This document shows, one piece after another, positions 7,758 through 17,170 of a DNA stretch of 64,000 nucleotides; position 1 is the first letter of the stretch, and every line of letters starts with the position of its first letter. The stretch lies in the NCBI GenBank assembly GCA_049516395.1, contig JBEKTD010000010.1, forward strand, positions 33,383 to 97,382. The letters are read 5' to 3'. The stretch comes from Fen-1362 sp049516395 (GTDB lineage Bacteria > Planctomycetota > Phycisphaerae > Sedimentisphaerales > Anaerobacaceae). The notes under the pieces are model-generated. The model had not been told where the DNA came from. It did no database searches and worked only from the letters and a program-made list of their open reading frames with translations. The position numbers and the translations under genes were made by a program.

Positions 7758-9524
7758 ATGAACATCAAAGCCAAAGGATCTGTTTTAGACAAGACCGTTG
7801 AAGAAGACAAATATGCGACCGCCATTCGCGAAAGACAAGAATGCGAAAAGGCAGTTCTAAACTCGCCCTCAAAAAAGAAGATAGTCGTTGCTGGCCCCGG
7901 AACGGGCAAGACACACTTATTCCAGAAGATTCTGGAAGGGAAAAAGAACACCTTAACGCTTACCTTTGTAAACGCCCTCGTTGAGGATCTATCTCTTGAA
8001 CTCTGTGGGATTTCTGACGTGAAAACTTTGCATGGTTTTGCTCGCAGCGTACTGAAAAAAGCCACGGAAAAAGACATTAAAATCTTTCCCAAACTTACCG
8101 GAGTTATTAAGGAGGATGCTAAAATACTATTGAATAAGGAAGTTGATTTTGACCATATATTCCACAACAGAGCCGATGCGGGCAACCAAATAGAGTTTTA
8201 TAAGAAACGCAAGGATTACTATGGGCACTACGGATTTCCGGATATTGTATTCGCAGTGGTTAAGCATTTTGAGAAAGACAGAAGTAAGATACCGACTTAC
8301 GAACAGATTGTGGTGGATGAATTTCAGGACTTCAACACATTAGAAGTGTCGCTCATTGACCTCCTTGCCGAGAAGAGTCCTATTCTTCTTGCGGGAGATG
8401 ACGACCAAGCATTGTATGAGTCGCTCAAAAGTGCGAGCCCCAAACATATTCGTCAAAGACATAACGAAGTCAACTTTGGTTATATTTCGTTTCGTTTACC
8501 CTATTGTTCGAGATGTACGCGGGTAATTGTTGAGGCGACCAATGACATTGTTGCTGGCGCAAAAAAGGATGGTTATCTAAGCAGCAGAACTAACAAACCT
8601 TTTCAGTACTTTGATGATAAAGATAAAGACAGGGTTAGCGATGAAAATCCCCAGCTTATCTATAGACAGTTATACCCATCGCAAATTCCTTGGTTTATTC
8701 AGGATCACATAGGAAAGATCGCCAAAGAAGTGAGAGGCAAATTCACAGTATTAATCATTTGTCCAACAAATATACAATGTAAAATTGTAGTCGCTGCCCT
8801 GAAGAATAAAGGTTTTGAAAACGTCCAGTTCATGGGGAAAAAGGGCATGGAAGAACCGACTCTATTGGATGGTTTAAAGCTTCTGCTAGAAAACAAGGAG
8901 TGCAATCTAGGTTGGCGTATAATCGCAAAGAACCTTCTAAAAGATACAGACTTTAAAACTCTTCTAAAAGAGACTGACAAAGATGACGCAAAAAGGTTTT
9001 CGGATCTCATTAAAGCAGACGAGAAAAGAGAGGTAAAAAAAATGCTCAAGACTCTCCGAGTAGTGAGAGACAGAAAGCAAATGGAAGATGAAGACGAAAC
9101 CAAAGATGAAAACGAAACTGAAGACAAAGATAAAACCGACCTTGCTGAACTTTTGAAGAAAGTTGGCATTGATGCCTATGGGATAGCAACGGACTATCTG
9201 AAAGATGAAATCAAGTTTTGTAAACCAAATTCTAATAGGCCATATTTATCTATTCCAGAAATAAGAAATATTCCAATCACCGCAACGACCATTGAGCGTT
9301 CGAAAGGACTGGCTGCGGATTATGTGTTCATTACGTATTTTGATGATCAGTATTTCATAAAGGACAAGAGCCAAGTATCTGATCAGGACATTTGCAAGTT
9401 TATTGTCGCTCTCACGCGAACAAGAAAGAAGGCGTTTTTGATTTCCTCGGACGCTAAAAAAAGGCCCGTCTTTTTGAAGTGGATTGACGAGAAGCGTATC
9501 CTGGTGGATGAAGGCGACGGATAA
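7758..9524 (+). CDS. UvrD/Rep-like superfamily 1 helicase
   Basis: The 588-residue protein has Walker A AGPGTGKTHLF (about residue 46), a Walker B VVDEFQDFN, motif III LLAGDDDQALY, and a C-terminal motif VI VALTRTRKKAFLIS preceded by TTIERSKGLAADYVF (motif V-like). It is shorter than UvrD, with no 2B domain of normal length, and has a low-complexity acidic stretch near residues 440-462 (MEDEDETKDENETEDKDK). The coding sequence is richer in A/T than gyrA. Such stand-alone helicases occur in repair, conjugation and phage-defence contexts. No nuclease partner is adjacent: the next gene is a small Cys-rich protein 188 bp away. An unlinked repair or defence role is inference. Confidence 0.85.
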   Translation: MNIKAKGSVLDKTVEEDKYATAIRERQECEKAVLNSPSKKKIVVAGPGTGKTHLFQKILEGKKNTLTLTFVNALVEDLSLELCGISDVKTLHGFARSVLKKATEKDIKIFPKLTGVIKEDAKILLNKEVDFDHIFHNRADAGNQIEFYKKRKDYYGHYGFPDIVFAVVKHFEKDRSKIPTYEQIVVDEFQDFNTLEVSLIDLLAEKSPILLAGDDDQALYESLKSASPKHIRQRHNEVNFGYISFRLPYCSRCTRVIVEATNDIVAGAKKDGYLSSRTNKPFQYFDDKDKDRVSDENPQLIYRQLYPSQIPWFIQDHIGKIAKEVRGKFTVLIICPTNIQCKIVVAALKNKGFENVQFMGKKGMEEPTLLDGLKLLLENKECNLGWRIIAKNLLKDTDFKTLLKETDKDDAKRFSDLIKADEKREVKKMLKTLRVVRDRKQMEDEDETKDENETEDKDKTDLAELLKKVGIDAYGIATDYLKDEIKFCKPNSNRPYLSIPEIRNIPITATTIERSKGLAADYVFITYFDDQYFIKDKSQVSDQDICKFIVALTRTRKKAFLISSDAKKRPVFLKWIDEKRILVDEGDG

Positions 9525-9712
9525 ACTCGTGCCTGATCCGTAGTGTTCCGATGGATTATGAGCAAGAAGTCGCTACTTCTCATAGTAGCATAAGCCGTTT
9601 ATTTTAAGGCAATTAGGCGAAAAATGAGATTTTCAGACAAAGCAAAACCCGAATGCGGGTTTATCTGGAAACCATATAAATAGTAGTTAGGCAAAGAAAG
9701 GCGGATGAATTT

Positions 9713-10123
9713 ATGTCAAAGAGTATGTATTGTCCTAACTGTGGTGCCTATGTAGGTAACTGCGGTCATGTCTCAGGGGGGTTCGCTGGCCCATCGACGC
9801 TGTCAGGCACATGTGTTAAGTGTGAACGTCAGTATTCAGTGACATGCAATTGTGACTGCCTCAAGGAGAAAGTTGGGGCAAAACAAGGAAGTTTTACCTC
9901 TGGCCTCCGACTTTCCGAGGACGGACGGGCGATCCTTGACAACAATGGTGAGGAACTTGCGACGTTCAGGGAGGGTACTGTTGTTCGCATCGCAGATAAA
10001 GGCGGCGAACTTCGACTGCCAGGACAAATGGTATGTACAAAGGAGTGTATTGCGTGGGACTCAAACGGAAATTGCGTTAAGTACGTTCAATCATGTACTT
10101 GGGAATTTCCACCGTTAGATTGA
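9713..10123 (+). CDS. Small Cys-rich zinc-ribbon-like protein, unknown function
   Basis: The 136-residue product starts with MSKSMYCPNCGAYVGNCGH, a CxxC-type ribbon, followed by CVKCERQYSVTCNCDC, so eight or more cysteines in the first 50 residues could bind one or two zinc ions. The C-terminal half has no clear motif and holds a further Cys group (VCTKECIAWDSNGNCV). AAAGGCGG lies upstream of the ATG. It follows the helicase on the same strand but with a 188-bp gap, so co-transcription is uncertain. I recognise no family. Confidence 0.6.
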   Translation: MSKSMYCPNCGAYVGNCGHVSGGFAGPSTLSGTCVKCERQYSVTCNCDCLKEKVGAKQGSFTSGLRLSEDGRAILDNNGEELATFREGTVVRIADKGGELRLPGQMVCTKECIAWDSNGNCVKYVQSCTWEFPPLD

Positions 10124-10613
10124 TAGGACGGTGATGGTGAATCGGGGTAAACAGAGGACGTAACATGCATCTACAGCGGACAGCGTTTCGCCGCTGAACC
10201 GGGGCGTTCGGCAGTAGAGGTGTCGATAGAGAAATCTGTAACGATTATTTTTTCGGCAGGGTGATTAAGCAATTGATGATTTCCGATTGAGGATTGCGGC
10301 CCGCCTTCGTTAACCCTCCGTCGCACTTTGCGCTATGTAGGGCAGGCACTTCGGCGGGTAAAATTTTGGGATGCGGAGTGGAGTTATCTTGTTTCGGCGT
10401 GGGCGGGCTGTGGGGGATGAGGAATAACCAATTTATGATTTTATACTGGATCCCCTGTTACGGGGCCAAAGTAGGAACTTCTCGGGGACCCCGGCCTAAG
10501 ACATGCCGGGGCAGGCAGGCGGAGAGGAATTGCCGAGATAAAAATGGCAGGTAAACCACAAACATTGAACATCCAACATTCAACATTGAACGTCCAACCC
10601 GCCATGCGGCGAG
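10124..10613. repeat. 490-bp gene-free stretch made of dispersed repeats
   Basis: No convincing gene is seen. The stretch holds copies of several text-like repeats: CTACAGCGGACAGCG near 10171, a CGTTAACCCTCCGTCGC piece near 10308, ATGCCGGGGCAGGCAGG near 10502 (class B), and an AACATTGAACATCC / AACATTCAACATTG array at 10559-10597. It separates the convergent end of the signalling block from the Cys-rich gene. Confidence 0.6.
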
Positions 10614-12149
10614 TTATTTGGTAGCGGCGTGGGCGGGTTGTGCTGCGATGGGGAGATAGACGGTAAAGGTGCTGCCTTTTTCGGGCTCGCTTTCGACGTC
10701 GATTCTGCCGTCGTGCCTGATGACGATTTCCTTGACGATAGCAAGGCCGAGGCCTGTGCCCTGGATTTGTTTGCCGGGGCGGTGGACGCGGTAGAATCTG
10801 CCGAAAATTTTATTCAGGTCATCCTTTGGTATTCCCATACCGGTATCGGAGACCTTTATGACCAATTCATTATTAACGAACTGGGCCGATACCGAGACGG
10901 TGCCGTTTTCGGGGGTAAATTTTATGGCGTTATTAATCAGGTTGGTAATCATCGAGTAGATTTTGTTTTCGTCGCCGAGCAGCTCGGGCAGGTACTCCGC
11001 AATATCGGCTTGCAGCCGGATTTTCTTTTTGCCTGCGACGTGTTCGAGCGATTCAGCGGCGTGTTTTGCGAGCGAGACCATATTGATGGGTTTGCGGATG
11101 ATTTCGATTGTGCCGGCCTCTATCTTGGAAATGTCGAGGATTCCATTGATGAGGTTGGTGAGCCGGTCGGATTCCTCGTTGATGATTTGGAGGAACTCCT
11201 GCCTTGTTGGTTGTGCTATATCGGGGTCATCGTGCATTGTTTCGGCGTAGGCCTTTATCGAGGTGAGCGGGGTACGCAGCTCATGGGAAACCGATGAGAT
11301 AAAGTCCGACTTCATACGGTCGATTTCGCGCTGCTGCGAGACGTCGCGTAGCACCATTACGATGCCGGTCATCGTTCCGTCGTTTCTTCGGATGGGTGCA
11401 GCCGTCGCGGCTATGGGACATTCCCGCCCGGTTCTGGCGATGATGGCATCATTGCCTGTGCCGCTTTCAATTTCTCGTGATTCAATGACCCGGTCTATGG
11501 GGCTGTCAACGGGCTTTTTGGTTTGTTCGTTGATAATCCTGATTATCTCATCGACCGGCTTATGATGCACTTCTTCAAATCGCCAGCCGGTAAGCTGTTC
11601 GGCGGCTTTGTTAAGAAGCGTTATTTTGTTCTCGGCGTCAACCGCGATTACGGCGTCGCCCATACTCGAAAGGGTTACCGCCAGCAGCTCTTTTTCCTCC
11701 GCGAGCTGTTCGGTGCGTTCTTTTACCAAATCGACAAGCTTCTCATGGTATTGTTTAAGCTCGTCCTTGTCTTTTTTATGCCTTATGGCGTTTTTAACGA
11801 TTTCAGGAAGGACCTTCAGATAATTCCTGGCCTGGTCTTTTATGAGATAGTCGGAAGCTCCCGCCTTCATCGCTTTAACCGCGAGTTCCTCGCTGCCCGT
11901 TCCGGTGGCAAAAACCGTGGGGGTATCGACGATAGAATCGAGCAGGTCGAAAGCGGTCCCGTCGCCGAGGAGATAGTCCACGAAAATCAGGTCGAATTTC
12001 TCCCCGCCGAGGATTTGGCCTGCTTGTGCAACCGAGCCGGCGATTGTGTAATCGTAAGGGAGGTTTTCCTCCTTGACCATTCGTTTGAACGCCATCTGGT
12101 CAAGCCGGTCGTCTTCAACCAGGAGTATTCTGTATCTGTTCTCTTCCAT
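10614..12149 (-). CDS. REC-PAS-histidine kinase
   Basis: The 511-residue protein starts with a receiver domain (RILLVEDDRLDQMAF; acceptor Asp58 in IFVDYL), then a coiled segment, a PAS domain (about 155-272, ending GIVMVLRDVSQQREI), a HisKA domain with phosphoacceptor His289 (SSVSHELRTPL) and a HATPase with N-box NLINNAIKFTP, G1 DTGMGIP and G2 GTGLGLAIV. There is no transmembrane segment, so it is a cytoplasmic kinase whose own receiver probably takes input from the other kinases of the block. It is the last gene of the operon and starts 4 nt after the preceding REC gene's stop. Confidence 0.93.
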   Translation of the reverse strand: MEENRYRILLVEDDRLDQMAFKRMVKEENLPYDYTIAGSVAQAGQILGGEKFDLIFVDYLLGDGTAFDLLDSIVDTPTVFATGTGSEELAVKAMKAGASDYLIKDQARNYLKVLPEIVKNAIRHKKDKDELKQYHEKLVDLVKERTEQLAEEKELLAVTLSSMGDAVIAVDAENKITLLNKAAEQLTGWRFEEVHHKPVDEIIRIINEQTKKPVDSPIDRVIESREIESGTGNDAIIARTGRECPIAATAAPIRRNDGTMTGIVMVLRDVSQQREIDRMKSDFISSVSHELRTPLTSIKAYAETMHDDPDIAQPTRQEFLQIINEESDRLTNLINGILDISKIEAGTIEIIRKPINMVSLAKHAAESLEHVAGKKKIRLQADIAEYLPELLGDENKIYSMITNLINNAIKFTPENGTVSVSAQFVNNELVIKVSDTGMGIPKDDLNKIFGRFYRVHRPGKQIQGTGLGLAIVKEIVIRHDGRIDVESEPEKGSTFTVYLPIAAQPAHAATK

Positions 12150-12153
12150 AGGT

Positions 12154-12576
12154 TTATGGGTCAGGGAAGGACAGTTCGCTCAGGGTCCAGTATGCGTCGA
12201 GCGCATCCATCGCTTTGATGAACTCTTCGTAGGTGGCTGGTTTTACAATGTAGCCGGCTGCGCATAAATCAAAGCATTTCGTTTGGTCGTCTTCGTTGTT
12301 GGAAACAGTAAGGATAATCACTGGTATTTGCTTCAATTCCGCGTCTGCTTTGATGGCGGCAAGAAAATCAGTACCTTTCATTTTGGGCATATTCAGGTCA
12401 AGCAAAATGACACAGGGGCCCTTTTGGGCATTGTTCCTGAGATAATTCAGGGCATTTTCGCCGTCGAGATGATGCACAAGCTCGTTAGGAACATTGAGTT
12501 CTTTCAATGCCCGCTTGACCGTCACCATCTCGGCATTATCATCATCGACAAGCAGTATCGGTCGTGAGCTTCGCAT
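12154..12576 (-). CDS. Single-domain response regulator
   Basis: The start at 12576 (MRSSRPILLVDDDNAE) follows AGGAG by 7 nt; the longer frame has no ribosome site. The protein is a lone receiver domain with acidic pair DDD, acceptor Asp in VILLDLNMPKM, switch Thr in ILTVSN and conserved Lys in GYIVKPA. It resembles Rcp1-type partners of phytochrome-like kinases. No output domain follows the receiver. It overlaps the preceding REC gene by 35 bp and is followed 4 nt later by the REC-PAS-kinase, so translation is probably coupled. Confidence 0.92.
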   Translation of the reverse strand: MRSSRPILLVDDDNAEMVTVKRALKELNVPNELVHHLDGENALNYLRNNAQKGPCVILLDLNMPKMKGTDFLAAIKADAELKQIPVIILTVSNNEDDQTKCFDLCAAGYIVKPATYEEFIKAMDALDAYWTLSELSFPDP

Positions 12577-13006
12577 TGACGTTCTCCTGTTCGGTATTTG
12601 GCAGTTCACTAAGAGTCCAGTACAGGTTAACGATTTTCATTGCCTCCACGAATTTGATATAGTCCACCGGTTTGACGATAAAGCCGGCGATGCTGAGCTG
12701 GAAGGTTATGAATCTGTCTTGGTCGTCTTTCGAGGTGGTCAGGACTATCGTGGGGATTTTCCTGAGCTTGTCATCGGCTTTGGCGATTTTGAGGAATTCT
12801 ATGCCGTTCATCTTGGGCATATTGAGGTCGAGCAGGATGACGCAGGGTTTGGGTTTGGTTTCGTCTCTAAGGTAAACAAGGCCTTCTTCGCCGTTGGAAA
12901 CCCGCACCAGCGGATTTGTGACTTTGATTTCCTTCAATGCCCTTTTGACGGTCATTGCGTCAACGGTGTCATCTTCAAGCAGTAAGATAGGTTTATAATC
13001 TCGCAT
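12542..13006 (-). CDS. Single-domain response regulator
   Basis: This 154-residue receiver starts MRDYKPILLLEDDTVDAMTV and keeps the acceptor Asp (CVILLDLNMPKMNGIEFL), switch Thr (IVLTTSKDD) and Lys (GFIVKPVDY). It belongs to the same Rcp1-like family as its neighbours. The short tail after WTLSELP carries no recognisable domain. The gene overlaps the upstream REC gene by 14 bp and the downstream one by 35 bp. Confidence 0.92.
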   Translation of the reverse strand: MRDYKPILLLEDDTVDAMTVKRALKEIKVTNPLVRVSNGEEGLVYLRDETKPKPCVILLDLNMPKMNGIEFLKIAKADDKLRKIPTIVLTTSKDDQDRFITFQLSIAGFIVKPVDYIKFVEAMKIVNLYWTLSELPNTEQENVNAKLTTDTACR

Positions 13007-13436
13007 TATCTGTCTCCCTTTCTTTTTCTACAAGCCCGTTCCAGGCCCAGTATTGAATAATAATGTCCATGGACCGCAGAAAAGCGTCGTAATCAACCGC
13101 TTTTATTACATATCCGGCTATGCCAAGGTTGAATGTGTCGAGCTTGTCCTGCTCATATTTCGAAACCGTCAGCGCAACAACGGGTATATGCTGAAGCTCG
13201 TCGTCGGCCTTCATAATCTGGAGCAGCTCGATTCCGTTCAGCCTGGGCATATTGAGGTCCAGCAGTATGAACGCCGGCCTGTCGTTGTTCGGGTCCCTGA
13301 GATATTCGAGGGCTTCTTCACCGTCCATTTTGTGAATGACGGGATTTTTGACCCTGATGTCATGCAGGGCTTGTTTTGAGGTGGCTGCGTCCACCATGTC
13401 GTCTTCAACAAGCAGTATTGGTTTTAACAATGGCAT
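12993..13436 (-). CDS. Single-domain response regulator with altered KP motif
   Basis: This 147-residue receiver (MPLLKPILLVEDDMVDAATS) has acceptor Asp in FILLDLNMPRLNGIELL and switch Thr in VALTVSKYE. The usual Lys-Pro reads Lys-Ala (GYVIKAVDY); the Lys itself is kept, so phosphorylation should still be possible. It overlaps the upstream kinase gene by 13 bp, which makes the two a likely cognate pair. Confidence 0.92.
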   Translation of the reverse strand: MPLLKPILLVEDDMVDAATSKQALHDIRVKNPVIHKMDGEEALEYLRDPNNDRPAFILLDLNMPRLNGIELLQIMKADDELQHIPVVALTVSKYEQDKLDTFNLGIAGYVIKAVDYDAFLRSMDIIIQYWAWNGLVEKERETDNARL

Positions 13437-14719
13437 TTTTCGTCTCCCTGATTAATGGTTTTGGGCAGAGTAAAGAAAAACACACTACCTTCGCCTATTT
13501 TGGATGTCACCCATACTTTGCCGCCATATAGTTCCACTACTTTTTTTACTATGGTCAGCCCAATACCGGTGCTTTCCGTTTTATCGCGTGGCACCAGCGT
13601 TTGAAATATCTCGAATATTTTCTCAAAGTATTTTTCATTGATTCCGCACCCGTTGTCCGCGACGCTGAATTTCCAGAAGTTGTTTTCTTCGGTGCAGTCG
13701 ATTTTTATCAGTCCTTTTGGCTTGTCAATATATTTAACGGCGTTGCTCATAAGGTTCTGTAATACCTGTTTGAGCCGCAGCCGTTCGGCGAGCACAATAG
13801 GCATGTTTGGTTCAATAACGACTTCGATATTATCCGGGATTACGATTTCTCCGATTATTTCCGTGAGCAGGGCGGTTACGTCCACGTTATGCCGTTCTTC
13901 GCAAACGTATCCGATTTCGGCATATCGTAAAATGCCGTCGATGAAATCGCTCATTCGCCTGGCCCTGATAATAAGCAGCCGGAGTTGGTCGGTGCCTTCC
14001 TTGTCAAGTTTGTCAGAGTAGCTTCTAATCAGGCGGTCGGCGACTGTGCCGATGCCTCGCAGGGGTGATTTGAGGTCGTGAGCAATAATGTGGGCGAAAC
14101 TGCGGTGCTCCTGGTTTGAGGTCTCTAAATCCCTGACGGTTTTGCTGAGGTCATGATTTAGTTTCGCAAGGGTTTCCTCGGATTTTTTGCGGTAGGTAAT
14201 ATCCCTGAGTATATAGACAAAATACGCGGTATCTCCGTCATCGTCCATTACGGGGTCCGCAGAAGCGACAATCCAGACGTCTTTCTGAGACAGGTATAAT
14301 TCTGTTTCCTCGTGTTTGTTGGTTTGTTTGGCAATTTTTAAAGGACAATTGTCCGGCGGCAGTTCTGTTTCATAAAGCAATCCGTGGGTGGTTTGTCCGA
14401 GGAGCGTCCCGAGCGGTTTGCCGAAAAATCGCGATGCGGAATGGTTGGCCTGCACGATTTGGAATTCTTTATCCACGAGCATAATCGGGTCTCGTGTCGC
14501 GTTGAATGTCTCCTCCCATTCCCGCAGCGCCTTGATAAGCGCCTCCTCTACGCGTTCGTGCTCGCTTTCGAGCCGTTCCAGGCCGCCAATGCGGGCTCGC
14601 AGAGACCTTATGCAGCTTAACAACTGCTCTCTTGTTTGCTGTTCCTGATGCTGATAGCTGTCGGGAGCAGTGTTTTCCGCTGCAATCGTCTGTGTATTTT
14701 TGATTAGTTCTGTTTCCAT
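13424..14719 (-). CDS. PAS-histidine kinase, phytochrome-kinase-like, cytoplasmic
   Basis: The 431-residue protein has an N-terminal coiled coil (about 25-65), one PAS domain (about 66-180, DPIMLVDKEFQIVQANHSAS to FVYILRDITYRKK), HisKA with His214 (IIAHDLKSPLRGI) and a HATPase with N-box NLMSNAVKYID, G1 DNGCGI and G2 STGIGLTIVKK. The H-box HDLKSPLRGI is typical of kinases paired with Rcp1-like single-domain regulators. No membrane segment is present. It overlaps the following REC gene by 13 bp. Confidence 0.92.
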   Translation of the reverse strand: METELIKNTQTIAAENTAPDSYQHQEQQTREQLLSCIRSLRARIGGLERLESEHERVEEALIKALREWEETFNATRDPIMLVDKEFQIVQANHSASRFFGKPLGTLLGQTTHGLLYETELPPDNCPLKIAKQTNKHEETELYLSQKDVWIVASADPVMDDDGDTAYFVYILRDITYRKKSEETLAKLNHDLSKTVRDLETSNQEHRSFAHIIAHDLKSPLRGIGTVADRLIRSYSDKLDKEGTDQLRLLIIRARRMSDFIDGILRYAEIGYVCEERHNVDVTALLTEIIGEIVIPDNIEVVIEPNMPIVLAERLRLKQVLQNLMSNAVKYIDKPKGLIKIDCTEENNFWKFSVADNGCGINEKYFEKIFEIFQTLVPRDKTESTGIGLTIVKKVVELYGGKVWVTSKIGEGSVFFFTLPKTINQGDEKCHC

Positions 14720-14756
14720 TTTTATCCAGTAATTTCAAGTTGTCCGGCTTTTTTGC

Positions 14757-15218
14757 TCAAAAGGGAGCGTTAAGGTTACGATTTATTTCGGCAGTTATAA
14801 GTTCGGGTTTAGGCAGTTCACTTGTGCTCCAGTACATCATTATACTGCCGAGTGTTTCCACGAATTTTGAGTAATCCACCGGCTTAACCATATATCCCGC
14901 GGCGCCGAGTTCGAAACTTTCGAGAACGTCCCGTTTTTCCCTTGATGTTGTCAGCACAATAATCGGTATGGTTTTGAGTTCCGGGTGGGCTTTAATTACC
15001 TTCAAAAACTCCATACCGTTCATTTTGGGCATATTGAGGTCGAGCAGGATAACAAAGGGTTTTTCATTGTCGGGGTTAGTCAGATATTTCATCGCCTCTT
15101 CGCCGTTGACAGAACGCATAACGGAATGCCCGACATGCAGGTCTCGCATTGCCCGTTTGACTGTCATAGCGTCAACGTTATCGTCTTCAACAAGCAGTAC
15201 TGGTTTTAGTGGCTGCAT
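14757..15218 (-). CDS. Single-domain response regulator
   Basis: The start at 15218 (MQPLKPVLLVEDDNVDAMTV) follows AGGA by 8 nt. The 153-residue receiver keeps acceptor Asp (VILLDLNMPKMNGMEFL), switch Thr (IVLTTSREK) and Lys-Pro (GYMVKPVDY). It overlaps the end of the upstream V4R-PAS kinase by 32 bp and is therefore its likely partner. Confidence 0.92.
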   Translation of the reverse strand: MQPLKPVLLVEDDNVDAMTVKRAMRDLHVGHSVMRSVNGEEAMKYLTNPDNEKPFVILLDLNMPKMNGMEFLKVIKAHPELKTIPIIVLTTSREKRDVLESFELGAAGYMVKPVDYSKFVETLGSIMMYWSTSELPKPELITAEINRNLNAPF

Positions 15219-17058
15219 ACGATATATCCTCAATAGTTCTGGGGAACGTGAAATAGAATGTGCTGCCGGAACCGGGCTGTGATTCCACCCATATTTTTCC
15301 GCCATAGAGTTCGACTATTTTCTTTACAATTGCCAGGCCTGTTCCGGCGGTTTCCGGCTCATCTTTTTTGGGCAGCGTCTGGAATATCCTGAAGATTTTT
15401 TCGAAGTACTTCTGCTCAATGCCAGGCCCGTTATCGCTGACATAGAACTTCCAGAAATCTCCCTGCTCGACACAGCCGACCTTCACATTACCATTCGTTT
15501 TATCCATAAAGGTTACCGCGTTTGTCAGAAGGTTCTGGAAGATAAGTTCAATATGTTCGCGCTCGCAGGTGATAGCGGGCATACTGTCCACGGCTATTTC
15601 GACGTGGTCGGACGGTGATATCGTGCCTTTAATGTCGGAGAGTATGGCATTTAGATTGACCTGCTGCTCTTTGTGCTTTGTGCGAACGATTTTAGAGAAT
15701 TGAAGCATTCCATCGATTAGCTTGTCGATTCGGATGACCCTGGTTTTAAGCAGGCGTACCTGTTCGCGGCCCTGGTTGTCGAGTTTGTCGCCATAGTCGG
15801 TGATAATCCAGTCCGCGAGGGTGCCGATTCCGCGAACCGGTGTTTTCAGGTCATGGGCGGCAACATGCACAAAATCATGAAGCTGCTTGTTCGACCGGCT
15901 GAGCTCGTCAATTGCCGACTGAAGGTCCTGGTTGAGTTTATCGAGCGCCTTCTTGGTTTTTTTGTGCTCTGTGATGTCCTCGGCGGTGCCCTCATAATAA
16001 AGAATATTGCCGTTGCCGTCTCTTACGGCGGATGCGCTTTCGGAGACGAACAGTTTGGTGCCGTCGCCTCTTATCCAGACGGACTCAAGCCCAACGACGC
16101 TGCCTTCTTTTTCGATGCGTTCCTTAAACACCGAGCGGGGCGTGGATGGGTCGATACTTTCTTTTTCGAGGTTGAGTTGTGCCAGCTCTTCGAAGGACTG
16201 GTACCCCATCATTCTCACCAGCGCCGGGTTTGCCAGCAGTATTCGTCCGTCGGGTGTCGTTCTATACAGGCCGACGACGGTATTCTCAAAGACGGTTCTA
16301 AATCGCTCCTCACTCTTTCGCAGATTTTCTTGTGCCTGCTTGAGCTCTTGAAAAAATCCTCCTGTTTTGTAGAGCGTTGCATCTTCAGGTATTTCCGGAT
16401 GGCTGTGCAAATATGCCTGAAGGTGCTGTGTTATCTTGGAGGGATGTGCCATAATGAACCGGCAGGCACTATCACCCTTGGCTTTACACATTATCTCAGA
16501 GGCAACCAGCGGAATTCCAAAGCTTTCCTCACACCATCCGGATGAATATCCGGCATTCATAGTACAGACGCAGGAACTGCTCTTTTTGCCGCTCTTTTCC
16601 CACGCATCGGCTTCAAACGAAAATGGGTGATCATATATAAGATAGTAGTTCTCGTCCGTTGTCGGTTTTGACTCAGGTGATATGTCAACAAAAGCCCATC
16701 CTGTATAAGCAAAATGAATTGGCCCTGTGGAAAGCTTCTCTATGGGGTCCCGCAGACCCATTCGTTGATGGAAGTTCTTGGCGTCCATCTTTCCGATGGC
16801 GTGTGCAACGTCAAAAAGAAGGGTCCTCGCCATTTCTGATGCATTCTCCTCTCCCCAGTCCTTGAACATACCTTTTATGGTGTCGAAGAAATCCACCGAC
16901 ATCGAGGCCGCTCTGATAAGAATATACCTCTGGCCGAATATCTCTATCGTACCTGTCGAGGCGTCTTCTTTCTTTTGACTGAAGTAAGCGCTCACATACT
17001 CTTGAGCTTTCCGGAAAATCGGCTCAAACTGTTCTGGAACGGCTACGGTATCCAACAT
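15187..17058 (-). CDS. V4R-like sensor, PAS and histidine kinase
   Basis: The 623-residue cytoplasmic protein has an N-terminal V4R/XylR_N-type ligand domain (about 40-205). Its typical end GYSSGWCEESFG and CKAKGDSACRF includes Cys163, Cys165, Cys176, Cys191 and Cys199, which could bind a metal or sense redox state or small aromatics. A PAS domain follows (about 248-365), then HisKA with His402 (VAAHDLKTPVRGI) and a HATPase (NLLTNAVTFMD, DNGPGIEQ, GTGLAIVKK). AGGAAAGG lies upstream of the start. Its partner REC gene overlaps its end. Confidence 0.9.
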   Translation of the reverse strand: MLDTVAVPEQFEPIFRKAQEYVSAYFSQKKEDASTGTIEIFGQRYILIRAASMSVDFFDTIKGMFKDWGEENASEMARTLLFDVAHAIGKMDAKNFHQRMGLRDPIEKLSTGPIHFAYTGWAFVDISPESKPTTDENYYLIYDHPFSFEADAWEKSGKKSSSCVCTMNAGYSSGWCEESFGIPLVASEIMCKAKGDSACRFIMAHPSKITQHLQAYLHSHPEIPEDATLYKTGGFFQELKQAQENLRKSEERFRTVFENTVVGLYRTTPDGRILLANPALVRMMGYQSFEELAQLNLEKESIDPSTPRSVFKERIEKEGSVVGLESVWIRGDGTKLFVSESASAVRDGNGNILYYEGTAEDITEHKKTKKALDKLNQDLQSAIDELSRSNKQLHDFVHVAAHDLKTPVRGIGTLADWIITDYGDKLDNQGREQVRLLKTRVIRIDKLIDGMLQFSKIVRTKHKEQQVNLNAILSDIKGTISPSDHVEIAVDSMPAITCEREHIELIFQNLLTNAVTFMDKTNGNVKVGCVEQGDFWKFYVSDNGPGIEQKYFEKIFRIFQTLPKKDEPETAGTGLAIVKKIVELYGGKIWVESQPGSGSTFYFTFPRTIEDISYAATKTSTAC

Positions 17059-17168
17059 ATTGCCTTTCCTCCATTTTGTGCCGAAGTTCGCATGATTATC
17101 AGATAATGTGCCTTCATTGCATCTACGCTGTCATCTTCGACTAATAATGTTGGTTTGTAGTTTTTCAT
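17043..17168 (-). pseudogene. Truncated response regulator remnant (41 codons)
   Basis: Reading from the ATG at 17168 gives MKNYKPTLLVEDDSVDAM, the same opening as the intact regulators of this block. It then departs into AHYLIIMRTSAQNGG and a stop at 17043-17045. The acceptor Asp, switch Thr and Lys are all gone. Its position, 2 nt after the CHASE-HAMP kinase and overlapping the next kinase start, is where a cognate regulator is expected, so a deletion has removed most of one REC gene. Confidence 0.85.
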
Positions 17169-17170
17169 TT

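Noticed and set aside
10294..10554. An 86-codon open frame between the Cys-rich gene and the signalling block
   Set aside because: It is made of dispersed repeat sequence, has no ribosome site and no recognisable domain.
10614..12149. Phytochrome (bilin-binding) photoreceptor among the kinases
   Set aside because: The kinase cores and REC proteins resemble phytochrome partners, but no GAF/PHY chromophore domain is present in any of them.
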